From positions 46,262,001-46,326,000 of the forward strand of contig JAZBRS010000035.1 in assembly GCA_037176725.1 (NCBI GenBank): a DNA stretch of 64,000 nucleotides. The letters are read 5' to 3'. The notes under the pieces are model-generated. The model saw only the letters and a list, made by a program, of their open reading frames with translations, was not told the origin of the DNA and ran no database searches. Positions 12,633-22,980 of this stretch are shown here, piece after piece; positions within the stretch are counted from its first letter, which is position 1, and each line of letters opens with the position of its first letter. A program made the translations under genes and the position numbers. Source of the stretch: Posidonia oceanica (lineage: Eukaryota; Streptophyta; Magnoliopsida; Alismatales; Posidoniaceae).

Positions 12633-13008
12633 GATGCCCCTCCCTGAGCGAGGTCGAGGGAACCAAGGCCGTGGTTCAGGGTTGACAAGACGCCACGACC
12701 GTAGTCGGTGGGAAGCAGTGTTGCTGTTGGCATAAGTCACTTATCCGGCGAATGCATTGAAAAATCATGACTTGTCGCCACAATGCAAATGCTAATGTAA
12801 ATGCTAGGATGCAATATTGATGCTAATCCTACAATGCAAACGTCATGCTGGTGCTCATAAACACTAAAGTCCACTGGGGGTGCGCGAGCAATGCATGTGT
12901 ATGTGATGCTAATGTGGATGTTGTGATGCTGCGGATCGCTGAGCTCTATCGCTCTAAGCGATCGGAACGTGGATGCAACTACCTAGCATGTCATGCAAAA
13001 TGATGATA
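12633..13008 (-). other. Element C polypurine tract and conserved 3' internal end
   Basis: Read on the minus strand this ends in a purine run, GGGAGGGGCATC, that abuts the 3' LTR and is the expected plus-strand primer. The next 150 bases resemble the same region of element D (22068-22230) closely enough to align by eye. This shows that the two elements share a 3' end although their arrays differ. Confidence 0.75.
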
Positions 13009-14122
13009 TGATAGGTTTCGGACTTATCGACCAGAAAGGGGATGATGTGATAAGTTTCGGACTTATCGACCAGAAAGGGGATGATGTGATAAGTTTCGGA
13101 CTTATCGACCAGAATAGATAAGTTTCGGACTTATCGGCCAGAAAAGGATATGATAAGTTTCGAACTTATCGGTCGGAAAATGATATGATAAGTTTCGGAC
13201 TTATCGGCCTGAAAAGGATATGATAAGTTTCGAACTTATCGGCCGGAAAAGGATATGATATGTTTCAAACTTATCAGCTGAAAAAAGGGAATAGATAAGT
13301 TTCGGACTTATCAGCTGGAGTAGAGGAATAGATAAGTTTCGAACTTATCAGCCGGAAAAGGGAATAGATAAGTTTCGAACTTATCAATCGGAAAAGGGAA
13401 TAGATAAGTTTTGGACTTATCAGCCGGAGCAGAGGAATAGATAAGTTTCGGACTTATCAGCCGGAATAGAGGGATAGATAAGTTTCGGACTTATCAGCTG
13501 GAACAGGGGAATGGATAAGTTTCGGACTGGCCAATCGCAAAAGGAGATAGATAAGTTTTAGACTTATCATCCGGAAAAGATAAGTTTCGAACTTATCACC
13601 CGAAAAAGAGAATGGATAAGTTTCGGACTTATCAGTCGGAAAAGAGAATAGATAAGTTTCGGACTTATCAGCCGGAATAGATAAGTTTCGGACTTATCAC
13701 CGGAAAAGAGAATGGATAGGTTTCGGACTTATCAGCCAGAAAAGTGAATAAATAAGTATCGGACTTATCAGCCGGAATAGATAATTTTCGGACTTATCAC
13801 TCAAAAAAGAGAATGGATAAGTTTCAGACTTATCAGCCGGAAAAGAGAATAGATAAGTTTCGGACTTATCAGCCGGAATAGATAAGTTTCGGACTTATCA
13901 CCCAAAAAAGAGAATGGATAAGTTTGGGACTTATCATCTAGAAAAGAGAATAGATAAGTTTCGGACTTATCAGTCGGAATAGATAAGTTTTGAACTTATC
14001 ACCCGAAAAAGAGAATAGATAAGTTTCGAACTTATCAAACCGAAATAGAGAATAGATAAGTTTCAGACTTATCAAACCGAAATAGAGAATAGATAAGTTT
14101 CGGACTTATCAAACCGAAGTAG
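13009..14122 (-). repeat. Element C tandem array 1: GATAAGT hairpin units
   Basis: About thirty tandem units of roughly 30-45 bases, each with the core GATAAGTTTCGGACTTATC. GATAAGT and ACTTATC are exact inverted repeats around a 5-base loop. Loop variants include TTCGA, TTTGG, TTCAG and TTTAG, while the stem is nearly constant; spacers vary around GCCGGAAAAGAGAATA. The array lies in the 3' non-coding part of the element. Confidence 0.95.
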
Positions 14123-14145
14123 AGAATAGATAACGGGAATACTAA

Positions 14146-14760
14146 GGCCCGTTGACAGTTTGGGGTGTCAGCCCGAGGCATAGGATAAGACGATACCAAT
14201 GGGCAACACTGATGCCCCTGGTATCAAGAGAGATATGACAGGCCTACGAGTCTATCGGTTAAGAGAAGCGGTGTCAAGTCTCAAGACCTGCTACCAAAGA
14301 TGTCGCAATACAACGGGAATATCAGACCCGATGATGGGGTAGAGGTCTATAGACTATCCCGTGACAATTAGGGGTGTCATCCCAGATGCAGAGAATAAGA
14401 CGATACCAATGGGCGATACAGATGCCCCTGGTATCAAGGAAAAATGACAAACCAGCGAGTCTATCGGTCAATTGGAGTGGCGACAAGTCACTCAACTCAT
14501 CTGCCAGAAAGTTAGACAATGTGACAAATGTCAAACGAGTAGTTTGGGGTACCAGTCCGGTGCTAGGCAGTTTGACGGGCATCAACTGAGTAGTTTGGGC
14601 TACCAGCCTAGAGAAAGAAACTCCAGACAAGACTATCGTACTTGCCGACCAAAACACCAGTTTGATGTCATCCGGGCAGTTAGGGCTGCCAGCCCGATGC
14701 TAGAGGATAGAAACAAGGAGACACGTCCCTGGTGGAAGTACTGTCCCAACTAGTTCATCT
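14146..14760 (-). repeat. Element C dispersed hairpin family, left group
   Basis: Five short inverted repeats, each followed by a CAG(C/T)CCG-like or CATCCCA word: 14154-14169 (GACA/TGTC), 14363-14378 (GACA/TGTC), 14539-14552 (GTA/TAC), 14590-14603 (GTAG/CTAC) and 14675-14690 (GGCAG/CTGCC). Loops read TTAGGG or TTTGGG, with one or two extra bases in some. The sentence-like block with GATGCCCCTGGTATCAAG recurs here twice, and again near 24490 and 44236. Confidence 0.8.
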
Positions 14761-14835
14761 AGAAAATAGTTGACCTACCTCTGGTCGAGAACTATTCGCT
14801 GCCTTGCAATGTAGGGAGGGGGAGTAGAGAAGTGA

Positions 14836-15075
14836 TTGATGCATGCATGATTTACACAAAATTTGGCACATGATTGATTTATTGTGTTGAATATGCACGA
14901 TTTATGCAATTTCTGTTGAAGATGCATGATTTATGCAACTTTATTATTTGTAGATGCATGATTTATGTAAATTTTTGTTGTTTGTAAATGCATGATTTAT
15001 GCAATTTTGTTTGTAGATCAATGATTTATGCAAATTTGTTGTTTATAGATGCGTGATTTATGTAGATTTTGTTGC
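14836..15075. repeat. ATGCATGATTTATGCAA repeats
   Basis: Six or seven imperfect copies of a word close to GATGCATGATTTATGCAA, spaced about 30-45 bases apart, in the 3' region of element C just before the insertion of element E. I recognise no function. DNA from 15076 to 15347 holds nothing I can name. Confidence 0.8.
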
Positions 15076-15347
15076 TCTCAGCATTTGGAATGCTAGGAGT
15101 GCCTGCTATATAGGAAAGAGTAGTCCTCAACTCACGAGACTCTACCTGGACTCCTAGGCTGTAGGTGGCTCTCTGGAATGGACGGTGTCTCAGAGGGTGG
15201 TGTGGCTGGTGGTGTGGTGAGAAACAAAGCTCCATTCCAAACTCTCTAGGACCTACACCTATTTTTTTATTTTATTATTTTTTTCATTTCTTTTAACTCC
15301 CTCATAGGTTTGTAGGTTTACTCTATCCCTAGCTTGGAGGTAAAAAA

Positions 15348-16364
15348 TGTTGGATCAAATGGCTTCTCTAGAGGGGGCTGAATAGAGATTATATGTATAA
15401 TAGGTTGAGATTTACTAATTTTAAATCTAATCAAATTATCTTAATTTGAACTGTAAAGGAAAATGCATACATAGAATGAAGAAGAGAGATAATGAGCAAT
15501 CAACATAATAATTTATAGTGGTTCGGCCAAATTCCGGCCTAGTCCACTCTCTCAAGATCACCTTGAGGTTTTCTTAATCTTTAAACCAAAAGATTACTTA
15601 CTTGTTTGTTGAAAGTTCCCTTCAACAAAGACCTTGCAACTTCTAGTTGCCCCTTCTCCAAACCAGAGAAGACAATCCTTGCTTGTAGTATAAGATTACA
15701 GACCATACTCTCTTTTTGCCAAGCTCTAAAACAGAGTATTGACGTAGTAGCTTAAGGAGGCTTGGAAAACACTTGAAGATGTAAATCTAGCTCTTTGTGC
15801 TTGTATGAAGTCAAGTATGTGTATATGATCAAAGTGTACCCTTAGAGGTCCAATGGGGGTCCCTTTTATAGGCAAAAGCCCAACCCAAATGTGTCTCTTA
15901 CGACTAGAAAATCTTCTCCAACGTTCTGAAACGGTTAGTTGAACGAAGCGCCGAAATTCAACGAAACGCTGTTTATTTCCAGCTCACGACCAAAATGGAG
16001 TGCCGTTCTGGACCGGAGTGCCGTTTTGAGTTTCTCTTCAACGGGGTGCCATTTTGGCACGATTCTTCTTTTCTTTTATTCAAGCTCTATTCGGCCCACT
16101 TACTGCTAAGCCCATTTACAAAACGGAGCGCCATTATACAACAATGTGCCGTTTATGATCTTTTAAGCACAATCTATTCAGATATCTTATCTTCCTAATT
16201 TCTATACAATTGATCAATCTCACAAGATCTTTTGATATCTTTACAAACTATTACAATCAATTACAATATTTATACTCAGAAATAACATACACTATTTTTC
16301 TATTCTTCAGCCTATATTTCAGTCTTCTTTGATGCTTTGAGTATCATTGTAAAACATGCTATAT
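15348..16364 (-). repeat. Element E 3' LTR, truncated at its inner end
   Basis: It matches 40635-41642. Similarity stops at 16364, and the last 85 bases seen in the other LTR, ending TCCAACA, are missing. The next sequence (16365-16490) is unrelated to the LTR, and a purine run (AAGTAAGGGGGAGT on the minus strand) lies near 16490-16505. A deletion spanning the PPT-LTR junction is the simplest reading. The LTR contains several ACGGAGCGCCGTT-like dyads (15930-16150). Confidence 0.85.
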
Positions 16365-16776
16365 TTTTAGATCCTTACCATAGAAATTGAAGTGTGAGTG
16401 ATAAAAATACCATCATGTGTGAATAGACACCCAATATATATAAGCTAAGAGAGTATTCAAGCTTAACTACTCATGATGAGATTTAAGTAACTCCCCCTTA
16501 CTTCAAGCATATATTGCTAAATTTCGAAATCCAAAATACCAATATGCTAAGTTTATAAATTAAGACCCACTTCTTCCATAACAAAGAACAAGAATAATAA
16601 TTGGTAATTCGTTTTCATCATTCATAGTAATATGTTGTAGTCAATGACGAATGAATATGAAATAATAGATATGTTCAAATATCCTCAAGCATCCAAGGTT
16701 TCAATATTACATCAAATGATATTCATGTTCAAATTGATATCATAAAGAAATACATCAAATGAAACAGTAATTAATC

Positions 16777-17522
16777 TTAGTCACTTGGGGGAAATCTACC
16801 ACGTAGATAACCCATCAGATCATCCACCTTCCTCTCGATTTCTGCGGATCGTCGGGAGGATTCAATATGATATTCATCTAGCCTTGTGGATACGGATTCA
16901 ATTTGTTTCTGAAGAGCCTCAAACTGTTCTTTCGAGACTCTATCTTCTTCAGATTCCTTAGAACTGGATTCCTCAGGGGCTTGAGAAGTAGAGGGACGAA
17001 CACTTTTAAGTGCCTTTGCACGTTCAAATGCTTGTTCCATCTTGGCGAAAACCGTTTCCCCCAAAGGTTTAGCTTTTACAGCGAGGTCGGGTTGGTTGGA
17101 TAAGGGGATATCAAAGTGTTCAAATAGGTAAGTCAAGCAAGGGCCATAAAAGAGTTTGGTTTTGATGTGGGTCATGTTATGAATTAACAGTTTGGCCCAA
17201 TTAACCGAGATTCTATTGGTGATAGCAAAAACAGCCTTGCAACAAAGGTCACTAAGGTCATCATGGTGTCCTTTCTTTTGGACCACATTGGTAGCTAGGA
17301 TGTAAACTATCAACCTAGATTGCTTGTTTAGTTGGTTAAGCCTATTTGGTTTAAATGCACTTCTTTTATTTTGAGAGATGGACTTGTTGACATCTTGGAA
17401 ATTCCAACCTAGTTCTTCAAATGATAATGACAGATCTATACCAGTGGAGGAAATTTTAAGAACTTGTCCTAGAAGAACATCATCAAAAGGCATTTCTATA
17501 CCCAATAGATATGATTCACAAG
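16777..17522 (-). pseudogene. Element E extra ORF, C-terminal part
   Basis: This is the 3' portion of the ORF that SIRE-type Copia elements carry after pol. It reads without a stop from the insertion point of element D to the stop at 16777. It has a globular part resembling the 'putative plant transposon protein' domain, then an acidic Ser/Glu-rich linker (about 16920-17000) and a C-terminal heptad-rich segment (about 16790-16920) likely to form a coiled coil. Its function in these elements is unknown; an envelope-like role has been proposed for the lineage. The 5' part lies at 35079-35558. Codons upstream of 17522 belong to the LTR of D. Confidence 0.75.
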
Positions 17523-18185
17523 TGTAGCGATCCTGGTGTTCAGATCGTCCATGCACGATGCCAAAGCTCGCGTGCACCAATCGGAATTAGGTTCACTATT
17601 AGCGGGTATATCCGAGAAGGAAGACTTGACTCGAAAACACCAAAAAAAAGATAAGACAAATCAGAATCGCCACCGTGTCTATTAAGTCGGGAGACAAGGA
17701 AAACCGGGGAAATGCATGAATAAACACGCAAAACCAAGCAAAAGATGCAATGCGATGCAATGCAAATGAAATGAGATGCAATGATGTGACTCGTGCCTAG
17801 GATGAGGGCAATATGGTCATTATGGGCCATGAGAAAGGGTAAGGACTCCTGTTACGTGCAGGGAAGGTGTTAGGCACCCCCGACACGCCCGAGAATCAGT
17901 CTTTCTAGGCTTACACTCGCATACGCAGGGAAATGCATACTTTGAATGCTTAAGTGCCATGAATGCCTAATTAGATGCTCAAATGTGTGTTCTAAGTGAT
18001 AGAATGCGTGCAAGAAATTAAACGTGCAATCTAAGTGCTCAGCAGCGCTGTCTGTGTTCCGAACCGGGCAAACCCTGGTCCGTGAGAACTCCAGGCAGTA
18101 AGCATCACTGCCCTAAATGCAAATGCAAGCGATAAAATAAAACAACGGTAAATCATACACATGCAAGCGACATACAAAGGAAAAC

Positions 18186-18440
18186 ATGGGCAAACACACA
18201 AAACGGTGCAAGAAACGAAAGCAGACACGCAAAACGGTGCAACAACAAGCGAAAAGGAATGCGGACACGCAAAACGGTGTGAAAACAGGCAAAAACAGAT
18301 GCTGGCACACAAAACGGTGCAATAGCGATAGCAGGCACGTAAAACGGTGCAAAAACGAGCAAAAATAGATGTGGACACGTAAAATGATGCATGCAACGCA
18401 AATGAATGATGTGGGCACGCAAAACGATGCATGCAATGCA
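18186..18440. repeat. Minisatellite CACGCAAAACGGTGC in element D LTR
   Basis: Seven or eight imperfect units of about 30-42 bases, each with a word close to CACGCAAAACGGTGCAA and a variable AACGAAAGCAGG-like spacer. The right LTR has the equivalent array at about 31175-31385 with fewer units. Confidence 0.85.
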
Positions 18441-18639
18441 AATGAATGATGTGTTGTGCTTCAGATGGACTTATCTTGAGAATCTGAGGCCTGATCTGAG
18501 ATAACTTTGGTTAGAATGGAAGATCATTCAACTAGGAAGACCTGGACAGTCAGATCGTGGAAATCCAACGGTCCGATCAAAAGTTATTCAGGTTTCAAGT
18601 CAGGAGGCTCAAGGACCAGAAAAGGTAGGGATCTAAGTG

Positions 18640-19960
18640 CAAATAGTCCCTAGGGGTGTGCAGAATAGGGTGTATGCATGCAAAAGTGCTGAGGATGCTT
18701 GAATGAATGTAGGGATGCAATGACTGATGATATGGGAGTGCAAATGCATGCAGAAATGCAATGCCCCTAAGTGTAATTTAGAAAAACTACAGGGGCCTAC
18801 ATGCAAAATGTCCCTAAGTGTGTGCAAAATAGTGCAAATGTATGCAAGAATGCTAATGTAGTGGTGCATGAGCTAAATGCAATGTTAATTAGGATGAATG
18901 CATGCAAAAATGCCAGAAAAGGACCTAAATGCAGTTTTAAAAACTTGCAGGACCTAAATGCAATGCAAAGAAAGCATGCAAACTTGTAAAAGTTGAAAAA
19001 CATGGACTTATGTGCAATTTCAGAAAACTGTTGGGCTTTTTAACAATGCAATGTGGTATGAAATGCAACTAATATGGCATTTGAATGCATGGAGGACTAA
19101 AATGCAAATAAAACAAGTTTTAGGACCAAACAGCAATGCAATATGGTTTACAACTTGATTTAAATGATATGATGAATGCAGATTGGACTGATATGCAATT
19201 ATGGCATTTTTCTGGATTTTTCTGCAATGCAATAAGGTTTTAAATGCATATTAAATGAGATCTAACAACTGAACAGGACTAGGATGCAAATAAAATGTAT
19301 TTTTGGATTTTTCAGCAATGCAATAAGGTTTAAAACATGATTTAAATGATGAATGATTGAACTGAGGACTAAAATGCAATTAAAACATATTTCTAGGCTT
19401 TTTATTAATGCAATATAGTTTAAATGATTTAAATGAAATGCATGAACTGTGGGGGATTGATGTGCAATTTTGAAAACATGCAGTACTTTTATGCAATGTA
19501 ATAAGATAATAAATGCAAATTAAATGATCTAATCAACTAATAGAGGATTGAAATGCAAATAAAGTAAACTGGAGGGCTTAAATGCAATGCAATATGATAA
19601 AGTTGTGATTTAAATGACTTTTCAATTGAATAGAGGACCTGGATGTAATTTAAAATAAATAGAGGACTTTAAAGCAATGTAATAAGATAAAACATGTATT
19701 TAAATGATATTAATCAACTGAAGGACTTGAAAGTAAATAAAATAAGCTACTGGACTGCAAGTAAATGGCATCAAACTTTTTTAAACTACAGTAGGACTGA
19801 AATGTAATAAAAAGAAATGACAAAAATTAAAAGCAATGCAATAAAGTTAAATTCAAAAATTAAATAAAATCTAAACTGCAGCTGGACCTAAATGTAATAA
19901 AAAAAATTAGCAGAATCAAATGCAATGCAATGCAAAGTTAGTAAGTTAAGAAAAAAAAAT
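18640..19960. repeat. Diffuse ATGCAATGCAATA repeats in element D LTR
   Basis: Repeated phrases of the form GGACT(A/G)AAATGCAA..GCAATGCAATA followed by TTTAAATGATTT, recurring at roughly 100-120 bases with strong decay. The right LTR (31600-33060) has additional units, which accounts for most of its extra length before the GC-rich block. Confidence 0.7.
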
Positions 19961-21214
19961 CAAAACTCAACTAATGCAAATAAAAAATGATGGATGCACA
20001 GTAACGGCCGCCACTCGCCAGGGAGGAGACTCTGCGCCGGCGCTCGAGGGGGCGGTGCGGCACGAGCGGAGCTCGGGGAGGTGCGGCGAGGTGCAGCGAG
20101 GTCCGACAGAGCGACGGGCGGCCTGGCATGCTGCGGCGAGTTCTGTTGCACCGGCGACCGTTGCCGGGGAAGAAGGCAGCTTCGACGAGGTGGGAACGGC
20201 GCCACAAAGCTCGAAACGTGCAAAAAAAGATTGGGGAGCAAGAGGGGAGTGAGGCGGAGCTGGTGGAGGAGCTTGTTACCTGTTGGAGCGTGCGGGGGCG
20301 TCCGGCAAGGTCGGGTGGTTTCTGTGATGGTGCTGCGAGGCGGAGGAGGCTCCGGAGGCGGCGGTGGCACGCAGGAGGGATCGGGGCGAGCTGATGGAGG
20401 CACAGAGGAGGTCTGGGAGGCGACGGAGACTTTCTCCTCCCTTCTACATGCAGGTGGCCGGAGTGGGTGCAAATGCGATAATTCTCTCTCCTCTCTCTCT
20501 CTGTGGCTCTCACCGGAGGTGGCTCATGTAGGTGGCCTTCTGGTGGCTTCACGGTGGTGGCAAGTGAGGACAGAGGGTGGAGAGCGCGCAAGGAAGAGGA
20601 GGTGGGTTTGGATGTGTTTTCTGTGGGTGTTGGGTTTAGGTTTTCTCTCCTCTCTCTCTTCTCTTCCTCCTCTCTCTCTATTGGCTTCTGTGGGTGCGTT
20701 TTTTTTGTGGGTTGTGGGTGTGCACAAGGGGGAGGAAATGCTCTGGGTGTGAGTATGTGTGCTCTCCTCTTCCTCTTCTTTTTTTTTTGGTCTGCTTTGT
20801 GTGAGTTTGAAGGTGTGTAGATGGCTGTTGGTCTTTTTGGTCTTCGTCTTGGTCTTGGGCACAGGCTGGAGGTGATGGAGGTGGAGTGGTGGTCGTGGAT
20901 CGTGGGCTGTTGTCAGGAAGGTTTGAAAAACGAAGGGAAGGTCACGGGGGAAGGGAGATGCTGGTGTTTTTGTCTGTTGAGGAGAAAACAAAAGAAGAAG
21001 AAGAAGAAAAAGAAAAAAAGGAGGAGAGGAGGAAGGAGAGTTGGGTTGTGGGCTTGTGGAGGAGTGGAAAAGAAAAGAAGAAAGGAAAAGGAAGGAAGGA
21101 GAGGTGGGCTTGGGCCAAGAGGAGGAGAAGGACAAAAAGAAGAAAAGAAATGGAGAAAGAAGGGGATAGGTGGGCTTGGGAGTTTGTGCTTAACCTAGGT
21201 TTGGGGTTTGTTTT

Positions 21215-21500
21215 ACCTAGGGTTAGGGTTTAAGGTTTTGGGTGTGAGATGGGTATTAAATTTAGGGCTTAGGTTTTGGAAATTGGGGTTTTAGGGTTTA
21301 GGGTTTTGGAGTGGATTAGGGTTTAGGGTTTTGGAGTTTAGAATGGGTTTTAGATTTGGTTTTGGTTGTTAGGGTTTAGGGTTTTGGAGTGGATTAGGGT
21401 TTAGGATTTTGGAGTGGATTAGGGTTTAGGGTTTAGGGTTTTAGGGTTTAGAATGGGTTTTAGATTTGGTTTTGGTTGTTAGGGTTTAGGGTTTAGGGTT
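21215..21500 (+). repeat. Interstitial TTTAGGG telomere-like repeats in element D LTR
   Basis: Many TTAGGGTTTAGGG words, mixed with TTTTGGAGTGGATTAGGG spacers. This is the plant telomeric heptamer inside an LTR, not a chromosome end. The matching LTR has a shorter version at 34340-34510. Confidence 0.93.
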
Positions 21501-21810
21501 TAATGTGGAAAAAGGAAAAGAAAGAAAGAAAGAAAGAAAGAAAGAAGGAAAGAAAGAAAGAAAGGAAGGGAGAAAGAAAGAAAGAAGGGAAGGGAAGAAA
21601 AGAAATTAAAGATCAAATAACATGGGATAAAATAAAGGGAAGAAAGGAGAATAAGTGGGGAGGAGCAAGAATAGGGTGGGCCCATTGGAGAGCAAGAAAA
21701 GAAGAAAGAAAGAGAGGAAAAGAAGGAGAAAGAGAAGGAGGATAAAGAGGAGAGAGAAAAGAATAATCAGGAGAGAGAAAAGGATAATTAGAAAAGAAAG
21801 AAGGAGAAAG
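21501..21810. repeat. GAAA/GGAA purine-rich simple repeats in element D LTR
   Basis: Runs of AAAG and GGAA with few pyrimidines. The right LTR has the same tract at 34510-34830 with a different number of units. Open frames across it are compositional. Confidence 0.9.
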
Positions 21811-22067
21811 GCTTGGGTTTGGAAGGGGGTTTTGTGTGAGTGTGTGACTTAGGGTTTCTAAGGTTTGACCTTGGGTTTTGTGGATGGATTTTCCTAAGCT
21901 TTGTGTAGGTTTTCCTAGGTTAAAAAAGGCTAAGGTCTTGGGTTTGATTTCAAGGTTCTAAAGTTTTTAATTTTCCTGATTTTGGGTGAGGGTTTTCTAA
22001 GTCATGTTTTGAAGCCACTAGAGAGAGATCCATTAAGCACAAAAATCAAAAAAATGGGGTGTCAACA

Positions 22068-22477
22068 GATGCCCCTTCCTGAGCAAGGTCAAGGGGACCG
22101 AGGCCGCTGCTCAGGGTTGATAAGACACCCCACCTGACGATGATGAGAGCCAGATGTCGCTATTGGTGTGAGTCACTTATTCTGTAGATGCACCGAAAAT
22201 CATGACTCGATGCCGAAATGCAGATGCAAAATGTGGATGCAATGCAATGCAACGACGATGCAATGCTGATGCTAAAGTAAACCTGCGCTAATGTTTGCCG
22301 CGCCGAACTCCATTGGGGAGATGCGAGCGATGCATGCGATGCTGATGATTGCGAGTTGACGGACTCATTACCAGATAGTTAGGGCTATCAGCCCGAAGAA
22401 AGGACACCAGATAGGGTGATGGGTGTCAACCGAGCAGTTTGGGCTGCCAGCCCGGAAGAAAAGCAAACAGACGTGAC
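22068..22477 (-). other. Element D polypurine tract, 3' internal end and two hairpins
   Basis: The minus strand ends in GGAAGGGGCATC next to the 3' LTR. The neighbouring 160 bases align with the same place in element C. Two members of the shared hairpin family follow: 22374-22389 (GATAG/CTATC) and 22434-22447 (GCAG/CTGC). Confidence 0.75.
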
Positions 22478-22980
22478 TTCGAAAAGGCACGCAAAGGAGC
22501 CTATCCTCAAAACAGAGGAAACAAGCAGACGAACAGATGTGTCTTCGAAAAGGCACGCAAAGGGGCTTGCCCTCAAAACGGAGGAACTAAGCAGACATAA
22601 CCTCGAAAGGACATGCAAAGGGGCTTGTCCTCAAAATGGAGGAAACAAGCAAGCAAACATACGTGATTTCGAAAAGGCACGTAAAGGGACTTGTCCTCAA
22701 AACGGAGGAAACAAGCAAACAAACAAACATGACTTCGAAAAGGCACGTAAAGGGGTTTGTCCTCAAAATGGCGGAAGCAAGCAAATAAACAGACGTGACT
22801 TCGAAAAGGCACGCAAAGGGGCTTGTCCTCAAAACGGAGGAAGCAAGCAAACAAACCGACGTGACTTCAAAAAGACATGCAAAGGAGCTTGTCCTCAAAA
22901 CGGAGGAAGCAAGCAAACAAACAGGCGTGACTTCGAAAAGGCACGTAAAGGAGCCTGTCCTCAAAACGGAGGAACCAAGC
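22478..22980 (-). repeat. Element D tandem array, 66-bp subfamily
   Basis: Eight or so units of about 58-66 bases with TTCGAAAAGGCACGCAAAGG followed by a CTTGTCCTCAAAACGGAGG-type word and ACAAGC. Within each unit CCTC pairs with GAGG and GCTTGT with ACAAGC across an AA bulge, so a unit can form a hairpin. Most units are multiples of three bases, so frames stay open on both strands. I treat those frames as by-products. Confidence 0.92.

Larger units (their letters stand above)
17523..22067 (-). repeat. Element D 3' LTR (left copy)
   Basis: A 4.5-kb LTR matching 30484-35078. From the left it contains a terminal region shared with LTR F, the Tat LTR core (17795-17925), a minisatellite with CACGCAAAACGGTGC (18190-18440), about 1.3 kb of diffuse repeats rich in ATGCAATGCAA (18640-19960), a GC-rich block (20000-20560), telomere-like DNA (21215-21500) and purine-rich simple repeats (21500-21810). 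Long frames on both strands reflect composition; I call none of them a gene. Confidence 0.93.

Noticed and set aside
13009..14122. CRISPR-like array
   Set aside because: The repeats are imperfect, their spacers are themselves repeated, and the array lies in the 3' region of a plant LTR retrotransposon. There are no cas-like genes.
19960..21233. Host genes in the GC-rich block at this position and at 33047-34355 and 60747-61655
   Set aside because: All lie inside LTRs (two copies in D, one in F) and show no protein family, and several frames overlap on both strands.
21215..21500. A chromosome end
   Set aside because: The TTTAGGG repeats are short, mixed with a constant spacer and repeated in both LTRs of D; they are interstitial.
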